A stretch of DNA of 6,990 nucleotides from Planctomycetia bacterium (GTDB taxonomy: Bacteria > Planctomycetota > Planctomycetia > Pirellulales > UBA1268), in NCBI GenBank assembly GCA_009926295.1, contig RFPF01000161.1, positions 1 to 6,990 of the forward strand, written 5' to 3'. A program made the translations under genes and the position numbers. The notes under the pieces were generated by a model. That model worked only from the letters and a program-made list of their open reading frames with translations. It made no database searches and had not been told where the DNA came from. Of the stretch, positions 1-4,218 are shown in pieces. Numbering within the stretch: the stretch's first letter is position 1; each line of letters opens with the position of its first letter.

Positions 1-2
1 CC

Positions 3-242
3 CATAGCGCCATCCGTTCGGGCGACTGGCGGCTCGTACGGTTCTACGAGGACGGCCGCCGGGAGCTCTACAACCTCCGCGACGACGAGGGAGAAACGAC
101 GGACCTCGCACCCCGCGACCCCGAACGCGTCGCAGATCTCACTGAAAAACTCGACGCCTGGCTCGGCGCCGTGGCCGCCCAGCTGCCGACGCCGAATCCC
201 GACCACGACCCGGCCCGCGACGCCCCGGCCCGTGGCCGGCCG
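3..242 (+). other. C-terminal tail of a first sulfatase domain
   Basis: Translation from position 3 begins HSAIRSGDWRLVRFYEDG, continues with RELYNLRDDEGETTDLA, then KLDAWLGAVAAQLPTPNPD. The pattern 'RSGDWRLV..ELYNL..D.GE..DLA' followed by a final helix and 'PTPNPDYDP' is the standard C-terminal end of arylsulfatase-A-like enzymes in planctomycetes. The catalytic core lies before the window. A free sulfatase would be expected to stop near position 225, but no stop occurs. GTG codons at 171 and 255 could in principle restart translation for the second sulfatase; neither has a clear Shine-Dalgarno sequence, so a fused polypeptide is the simpler reading. Confidence 0.75.
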
Positions 243-269
243 AAGCCCGCCGCGGTGGCCGCTCCCACG

Positions 270-920
270 AGCGCTCGGAATCCGCCGAACGTGCTCTTCG
301 TCATCGCCGACGACGCCTCGTGCCACTTCGGCTGCTATGGCTGCCGCTGGACGCGCACGCCCACAGTCGATCGGCTCGCGCGCGACGGGCTCGCGTTCGA
401 CAACGCCTACGTGCCGACGTCGAAGTGCGCCCCCTGCCGAGCGGCGATCCTCACGGGGCGAAACCCCTGGCAGCTCGAGGCGGCGGCCAATCACTGGCCC
501 ACGTTCCCGCCGGAGTATCGCGCGTTCACCGAGGTCCTCGCCGACTCGGGCGTCGCCTGCGGGGCGGCCGTCCGCGCCTCGCCGGGCCCCCAGACCTTGC
601 CGGCCGCCGGTGACCGGCGCACGTGGGGCCTCGCGACGAAGCGTAACGCGGGGGCCGACCCGGGTGCAGCCCTGCGGGAGTTCCTTTCCCATCGCACGCC
701 CGGCCAGCCGTTCTTCTATTGGTACGGCAGCCAAAACCCGCATCGAAAATACGAGCCCGACGCCGGCCTGGCCGCCGGCAAGAAACCCGCCGATATCGAT
801 CGCGTACCGGCCTGCTGGCCCGACACCGACGTCGTCCGCCGCGACATGCTCGACTACGCGACGGAGATCGAGGCGTTCGACACGGAAGTGGGGTCGCTCC
901 TCGCCGCGCTCGAGGCCGCC
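270..920 (+). other. Second sulfatase, N-terminal catalytic half (frame of position 3)
   Basis: Starts with RNPPNVLFVIADDASCHFG, the first beta strand and metal-binding Asp pair of the sulfatase fold. CAPCR at 426-440 fits the formylglycine consensus C-x-P-x-R, but has Cys where most bacterial sulfatases have Ser or Ala. NPWQLEAAANHWPTFPP and YGSQNPHRKYEP match the heparan N-sulfatase-like family as I remember it. Around 549-600, where that family usually has a glycine-rich segment with an active-site Lys (like GKGWGPG), the translation reads GAAVRASPGP, so the Lys appears to be Arg and the Trp is lost. This may mean decay or divergence; the alignment is from memory. Confidence 0.65.
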
Positions 921-924
921 GAAC
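915..924 (+). other. Frameshift site in the second sulfatase
   Basis: Upstream frame (codons 915 gcc, 918 gcc, 921 gaa) reads LLAALEAAE. Downstream homology resumes at codon 922 aac as NTLVIVTSDHG. The usual family sequence has several more residues here (of the type LEAAG-L-x-D-N-T-L). Dropping a single base would leave the protein 3 to 5 residues short, so a deletion of about 8 or 11 bases explains the site better than one extra base. This favours a real mutation over a homopolymer error. Confidence 0.65.
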
Positions 925-1650
925 ACGCTCGTGATCGTGACGAGCGACCACGGAATGCCGTTCCCGAGGATCAAGGGGCACACGTTCGACCTGGCCCACC
1001 GCGTGCCGCTTGTGATGCGCTGGCCGGCGGGAATCGTGCGTCCCGGGAGACGCGTGGAGGGCTTCGTGAGCGCCATCGACTTCGCTCCCACGATCCTCGA
1101 TCTCGAGCGGATCGACGGGGTGGCGGCCGGCATGCGGCCGATCACGGGCACGAGCCTCGCCGATCTCCTCCGCGACGCGCCGGCGCAGCCGCGCAACCGC
1201 GTGATCCTCGGTCGCGAGCGGAACGACGTCCGCTGCCGCTCCGGCACCGAGTCGGGGCTCGGCTATCCCGCCCGCGCCATCCGCCGCGGCGACTTCTTCT
1301 ACGTTCGCAACTTCGCCCCTGACCGCTGGCCCTGCGGGGAACCCGACCTCGGCCTCGCCGACACCGACGCCGGGCCGACGAAGGCAGTCATCGAGGCCGC
1401 GGGCGAAGGCGACCGCTTCTGGCAGCTCTGCTTCGGCAAGCGGCCGGCCGACGAACTCTACGACCTCACGTCCGATCCCGACTGCGTGCACAACCTCGCC
1501 GCCGATCCCGCGCGGGCTGCCGACGTGCGCCGCCTGCGGAAGGAACTCTTCGCCGAGCTCACGCGGCAGGAGGATCCGCGCGTGCTTGGCCGCGGCGACG
1601 TGTTCGACCACTATCCGTCGCCCCAGCCCGTTCGAGCGAAGCAGCGCTAG
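922..1650 (+). other. Second sulfatase, C-terminal half (shifted frame)
   Basis: This frame carries TSDHGMPFPRIKGH (940-981), which contributes the second pair of metal ligands (Asp 946-948, His 949-951), followed by HRVPLVMRWPAGI, VSAIDFAPTILDL, and the C-terminal subdomain ELYDLTSDPDCVHNLAADP, ending DVFDHYPSPQP near the stop. The ending is typical of planctomycete heparan N-sulfatase-like proteins, so nothing seems lost from the 3' end. No good start codon with a ribosome site lies just before it, so it is unlikely to be translated alone. Confidence 0.75.
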
Positions 1651-1713
1651 AGCGAGCCGCCCCGTATACTGCCGGCCGGCGGTCGGCACATGCTGCCCGT
1701 CGGGGGACGCCGC

Positions 1714-1718
1714 GGGAG
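1714..1718 (+). promoter_or_regulatory. Shine-Dalgarno for the DUF5009 gene
   Basis: GGGAG lies 9 bases before the ATG at 1728 and supports that start over any other. The 77-base gap after the sulfatase stop also holds a perfect 10-base palindrome GCCGGCCGGC at 1671-1680, but without a T run, so it is not a convincing terminator. The short gap is compatible with co-transcription with the sulfatase. Confidence 0.6.
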
Positions 1719-1727
1719 CAATCGAAC

Positions 1728-2915
1728 ATGGACGGCACGCCGACACCGCCGCGACCCCAGCGGCTGACGTCGCTCGATGCCTACCGCGGCCTGATCATGC
1801 TCTTCATGGCGTCCGGCGGCCTCGGTCTGGCCCAGGTCGCGAAGCGGCACCCGGAGTCGCTCGCCTGGCAGTGGCTCGCCTACCACACGTCCCACGTGGC
1901 CTGGCTCGGCGGCGGGGCCTGGGACATGATCCAGCCGTCGTTCATGTTCATGGTCGGCATGGCCGTCCCGTTCTCCTTGGCCCGGCGGACGGCCGAGGGA
2001 CAGACGGCGCGCCGCCGCCTGCTGCACGCGGCGTGGAGGGCCCTGGTCTTGGTGGCGCTCGGCGTGTTCCTCGCCACGGGCGCGAAGAAGCGGCCCGAGT
2101 GGATCTTCGTGAACGTGCTCGCGCAGATCGGCCTCGGCTACGTGTTTCTCGTCGCCCTCGCCGGCCGCGGACGCCGGCTGCAACTCGCGGTCGTGGTCGC
2201 GATCGCCGTGGCGTCGTGGGTCGCGTTCGCGTGCCACCCGCTGCCGGGGCCCGACGTCGATCTCGCCGCGCTCGGCATCTCGCCGGAACTCGCCCCGCAG
2301 GTCGTGCTGCCCGGCTTCTTCGCCCACTGGAACATGAACACCAACATCGCCGCCGACTTCGATCGCTGGTTCCTCAACCTCTTCCCCAGGGAGGCGCCCT
2401 TCGTCTTCAACGCGGGAGGCTACCAGACGCTCAACTTCGTCCCGTCGCTCATCACCATGATCCTCGGCCTCATGGCGGGGGAGACGCTGCGCGGGGATGG
2501 CACGCCGCGACACAAGCTGCGGTGGTTGCTGGCTGCCGGTGCCGCCTGCATCGCGACGGGTCTGATCGCGGGTGCGACCGTCTGCCCCATCGTGAAGCGG
2601 ATCTGGACGCCTTCCTGGGCCGTAGCCAGTGGCGGCGTCTCGCTGTGGATGGTGGCGGCCCTCTTTTGGGCGATCGATATTCGTGGCTGGCGGTCGTGGG
2701 CCTGGCCGCTGGTCGTCGTCGGCATGAACTCGATCGCCATCTACCTCGCCCACCAGCTGCTGGCCGGATGGATCAAGGCCACCGCGACGACCTGGCTTGG
2801 CGCCGCGGCGTTCTCCGGAGCGTATGGGATCGTGTGGCAGAATCTCGTCGTCGTCGCCACGCTCTGGCTGTGGTGCTGGTGGCTGTACCGTCGGCAAATC
2901 TTCCTCCGGATTTGA
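1728..2915 (+). CDS. HGSNAT-like membrane N-acetyltransferase (DUF5009 family)
   Basis: 395 residues, rich in hydrophobic helices. Residues 12-27 (RLTSLDAYRGLIMLFM) match the 'R..SLD..RG' opening of the DUF5009/HGSNAT-like acyltransferase family. The next motif is H56-V-A-W59-L-G61 followed by D66-M-I-Q-P70-S-F72-M-F-M-V-G77. It aligns with the loop of human heparan-alpha-glucosaminide N-acetyltransferase that carries its catalytic His, so H56 is the candidate catalytic residue. About ten membrane segments can be picked out, roughly at 22-38, 66-82, 103-120, 125-144, 151-168, 235-252, 266-285, 297-318, 323-345 and 368-388; H342 lies in the conserved 'SIAIYLAH' helix. HGSNAT passes an acetyl group from acetyl-CoA across a membrane onto a terminal glucosamine; the same chemistry here is inferred. 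Start chosen by its Shine-Dalgarno. It sits between an N-sulfatase-like gene and a nagB homologue, which fits amino-sugar processing. Confidence 0.85.
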   Translation: MDGTPTPPRPQRLTSLDAYRGLIMLFMASGGLGLAQVAKRHPESLAWQWLAYHTSHVAWLGGGAWDMIQPSFMFMVGMAVPFSLARRTAEGQTARRRLLHAAWRALVLVALGVFLATGAKKRPEWIFVNVLAQIGLGYVFLVALAGRGRRLQLAVVVAIAVASWVAFACHPLPGPDVDLAALGISPELAPQVVLPGFFAHWNMNTNIAADFDRWFLNLFPREAPFVFNAGGYQTLNFVPSLITMILGLMAGETLRGDGTPRHKLRWLLAAGAACIATGLIAGATVCPIVKRIWTPSWAVASGGVSLWMVAALFWAIDIRGWRSWAWPLVVVGMNSIAIYLAHQLLAGWIKATATTWLGAAAFSGAYGIVWQNLVVVATLWLWCWWLYRRQIFLRI

Positions 2916-2996
2916 AGCCCTCGCGCCGGTGCGGTGGTGCCGCCTGTCCATCTCTGCAAGGATGCCGTACCATGCGCCCAGGTAACGTACCTTGGG

Positions 2997-3183
2997 GAGT
3001 GTTTCGAACGTCGGCAGTTTCAGTATCTAGGCCAACGGCTCCTGCAGCACCTATTTCTGCACGAGCGGCTCGTGCACGTTTGTGACCGTGATCCAGGAAT
3101 CGCCGCCATGATCGCGGGGTTCCACGTCGACGGGCCGTTCCCCAGCCGTGTAACAGGGTGTCCCGATGCCCGCGGCCCCGCGA
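2997..3183 (+). pseudogene. Probable nagA relic (GlcNAc-6-P deacetylase fragment)
   Basis: No intact gene fits between 2916 and 3256, but the frame with codons at 3111 reads like part of NagA. It shows HERLVHV (3060-3080), DRDPGIAAMIAGFHVDGPF (3084-3140) and GCPDAR (3156-3173). NagA proteins carry 'DP.IA..I.G.H.EGPF' followed by 'GYRGAH'; each GCPDAR codon can be derived from GYRGAH by one or two base changes. The metal-binding Glu of the EGPF motif is Asp here. Full NagA is about 380 residues; only some 50 recognisable ones remain, with no metal-binding C-terminal part, so any product would be dead. nagA beside nagB is a common arrangement, which supports the reading. The match is from memory of the family. 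Confidence 0.45.
3058..3076. repeat. Perfect 19-base palindrome upstream of nagB-like gene
   Basis: TGCACGAGC-G-GCTCGTGCA: two 9-base arms around one central base. The symmetry and length suit an operator for a dimeric repressor as well as a hairpin. It lies about 180 bases before the nagB-like start, inside the suspected nagA relic, and encodes LHERLVH in that frame, so it may be chance. Confidence 0.35.
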
Positions 3184-3240
3184 GCGACCGGTTGGTGGCG
3201 GTGACTCCGCGTTGCACCGTAGGCCTCTATTTTCCTTGCC

Positions 3241-3245
3241 CGGAG
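3241..3245 (+). promoter_or_regulatory. Candidate Shine-Dalgarno for nagB-like gene
   Basis: CGGAG ends 11 bases before the ATG at 3257, slightly far but usable. It favours this start over the in-frame GTG at 3158. Confidence 0.4.
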
Positions 3246-3256
3246 TTGGTTTCGAC

Positions 3257-3997
3257 ATGAAGGTCCACATCCACACCGATCGATCGGCGATGGGCTCGGC
3301 CGCCGCGGCCGAGGCGGCGGCGTGCCTGCACGCCGCCCTCGTCGCGCGGGGCCACGCGACGCTCGTCGTCGCCACAGGCACGTCACAGCTCGAGGTGCTC
3401 GCCGCACTGGCCGTATCCGACATTTCCTGGCAGGACGTCGACATCTTCCACCTCGACGAATACTGCGGCGTCGCAGCCGATCACCCGGCCAGTTTTCGCC
3501 GCTACCTCAGGGAGCGTTTCCACGATCTGCTGCCGCACCGGCCGGCCGCCTTCCACTGGATCGGCGCGGATCGCGATCCGCTCGCGGAATGCCAGCGGCT
3601 GGCCGGCCTCGTCCCCGCCGAAGACTTTGACCTCGTGCTTTGCGGCATCGGCGAGAACGCACACCTCGCCTTCAACGATCCACCGGCCGACTTCGAGGCA
3701 GCTGATCCGTACCTTGTGGTGGCGCTCGACGAAGCGTGCCGTGTGCAGCAGGTGGGCGAGGGCTGGTTCCCCACGATCGATGCCGTGCCCACGCAAGCGA
3801 TCTCGATGTCGATTCGCCGGCTCATGGCGGCACGAACGATCGTCTGCTCGGTTCCCGACACGCGCAAGGCCGCCGCCGTCCGCGATTCCGTCGAGGGTCC
3901 CGTGACGCCCACCGTGCCCGCATCGATCCTGCAGAGGCATCCCGACTGTCGTCTGCATCTCGACCGTACCGCGGCTGCACTGTGCGCCGGTCCGTGA
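3257..3997 (+). CDS. nagB: NagB-like glucosamine-6-phosphate deaminase/isomerase
   Basis: 246 residues, normal for the family. NagB turns glucosamine-6-phosphate into fructose-6-phosphate and ammonia in the cytoplasm. Visible motifs: ATGTSQLEVL (39-48, phosphate-binding loop), FHLDEY (64-69; the Asp-Glu-Tyr motif holds the proton-transfer Asp), DHPASFRRYL (75-84), GIGENAHLAFNDP (130-142), and GPVTPTVPASIL near the end. The third motif differs from classical NagB (GVGNDGHIAFNEP): the catalytic Asp is N134, the Glu is D141, and the usual Gly is A135; His136 is kept. GENGH-type variants form a known NagB-like branch in planctomycetes and relatives, and resemble AgaI-type galactosamine-6-phosphate isomerases, so the substrate could be another amino-sugar phosphate. 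The ATG at 3257 is chosen because the family begins here and CGGAG lies upstream; a GTG at 3158 would add unrelated residues. Confidence 0.85.
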   Translation: MKVHIHTDRSAMGSAAAAEAAACLHAALVARGHATLVVATGTSQLEVLAALAVSDISWQDVDIFHLDEYCGVAADHPASFRRYLRERFHDLLPHRPAAFHWIGADRDPLAECQRLAGLVPAEDFDLVLCGIGENAHLAFNDPPADFEAADPYLVVALDEACRVQQVGEGWFPTIDAVPTQAISMSIRRLMAARTIVCSVPDTRKAAAVRDSVEGPVTPTVPASILQRHPDCRLHLDRTAAALCAGP

Positions 3998-4167
3998 CGT
4001 ACGGCCGTGCATGACACCCGTCGAGCGGGCCGGCTTCTCGCCGATTCGTGGAGAGGCGGCACCAAACCCACGGAATCGACGAGGGCCGTCGGCCACCGAT
4101 TGAGGACGAGGGGCCTGTGACCCGTTCTGCTAAGGATCCATGAGGCCGTGTCATAAACAATGGTGGG

Positions 4168-4198
4168 TTGAGCGGGCCCGTGCCTAGGTCGCCATAAC
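4168..4198 (+). promoter_or_regulatory. Weak sigma70-like promoter candidate
   Basis: TTGAGC (4168-4173) and CATAAC (4193-4198) each match the consensus boxes at four of six positions, with a long 19-base spacer. A transcript from here would start just before the ribosome site at 4206-4210. Position and local AT content are in favour; the spacing is against. Confidence 0.2.
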
Positions 4199-4205
4199 AA
4201 GCCTT

Positions 4206-4210
4206 CGAGG
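4206..4210 (+). promoter_or_regulatory. Shine-Dalgarno fixing the GTG start at 4219
   Basis: CGAGG ends 8 bases before GTG 4219. The protein from that GTG begins with a good signal peptide, so the GTG is preferred although no ATG is nearby upstream. Confidence 0.55.
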
Positions 4211-4218
4211 CAGCGTTC

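Larger units (their letters stand above)
1..1650 (+). pseudogene. Tandem (fused) sulfatase gene, 5' partial, frameshifted
   Basis: Sulfatases hydrolyse sulfate esters or sulfamates using a formylglycine made from Cys in a C-x-P-x-R motif. The frame with codons starting at 3, 6, 9 has no stop from the window edge through the C-terminal tail of one sulfatase (3 to about 225), a Pro/Ala/Arg linker, and the N-terminal half of a second one. The second domain shows VLFVIADD (291-314, metal-binding Asp pair), CAPCR (426-440, formylglycine motif), NPHR and RDMLDYATEIEAFD. Near 915-925 homology jumps by one frame to NTLVIVTSDHGM (922-957, metal-ligand Asp-His), then VSAIDFAPTILDL and ELYDLTSDPDCVHNLA, ending at TAG 1648-1650. 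The second domain most resembles the heparan N-sulfatase-like sulfatases common in planctomycetes. With the break, the uncorrected frame ends at 1322 without the C-terminal catalytic residues. Substrate is unproven. The gene start lies outside the window. Confidence 0.8.
2916..3256. other. 341-base gap before nagB-like gene: content
   Basis: Besides the possible nagA fragment, the gap holds a perfect 19-base palindrome at 3058-3076 and a small hairpin at 2980-2992 (AGGTA, loop ACG, TACCT). No T run follows either, so I do not call a terminator. The frame of the upstream gene stays open after its stop at 2913-2915 until a TGA at 3258-3260 that overlaps the ATG of the nagB-like gene (ATGA at 3257). 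That frame has visibly poorer third-position G/C use than its neighbours, as expected of decayed sequence. Confidence 0.5.
3998..4218. other. 221-base intergenic region, no gene seen
   Basis: No convincing coding frame. An imperfect 22-base palindrome (8 of 11 pairs) covers the nagB-like stop codon at 3994-4015. A possible hairpin spans 4074-4101 (outer AATCG/CGATT, inner GGCCG/CGGCC), without a T run. GAGCGGGCC occurs twice, near 4022 and 4171, and AACCCA at 4065-4070 is mirrored by TGGGTT at 4164-4169. The stretch from about 4130 to 4200 is visibly less GC-rich than the genes. It could contain a promoter for the following gene or the trace of a small mobile element; neither is established. 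Confidence 0.4.

Noticed and set aside
1665..1670. TATACT resembling a -10 box before the DUF5009 gene
   Set aside because: No -35-like sequence at the right distance and the gap after the sulfatase stop is only 77 bases; a single hexamer is not enough.
1671..1680. GCCGGCCGGC palindrome as a terminator
   Set aside because: Short, no loop, no following T run, and such words are common in DNA of this GC content.
526..1746. Long open frame on the minus strand across the sulfatase
   Set aside because: High-GC shadow of the + strand gene: no protein family signature, while the + strand carries clear sulfatase motifs.
3051..3130. Minus-strand frame reading DVEPRDHGGDSWITVTNVHEPLVQK-like sequence, looked protein-like
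   Set aside because: It is the antisense of the nagA-like segment; the + strand reading matches a known motif order, this one does not.
3158..3256. Longer nagB-like protein starting at GTG 3158
   Set aside because: The added residues (Arg/Pro-rich) do not fit the family N terminus, which begins at MKVHIHTD from 3257.
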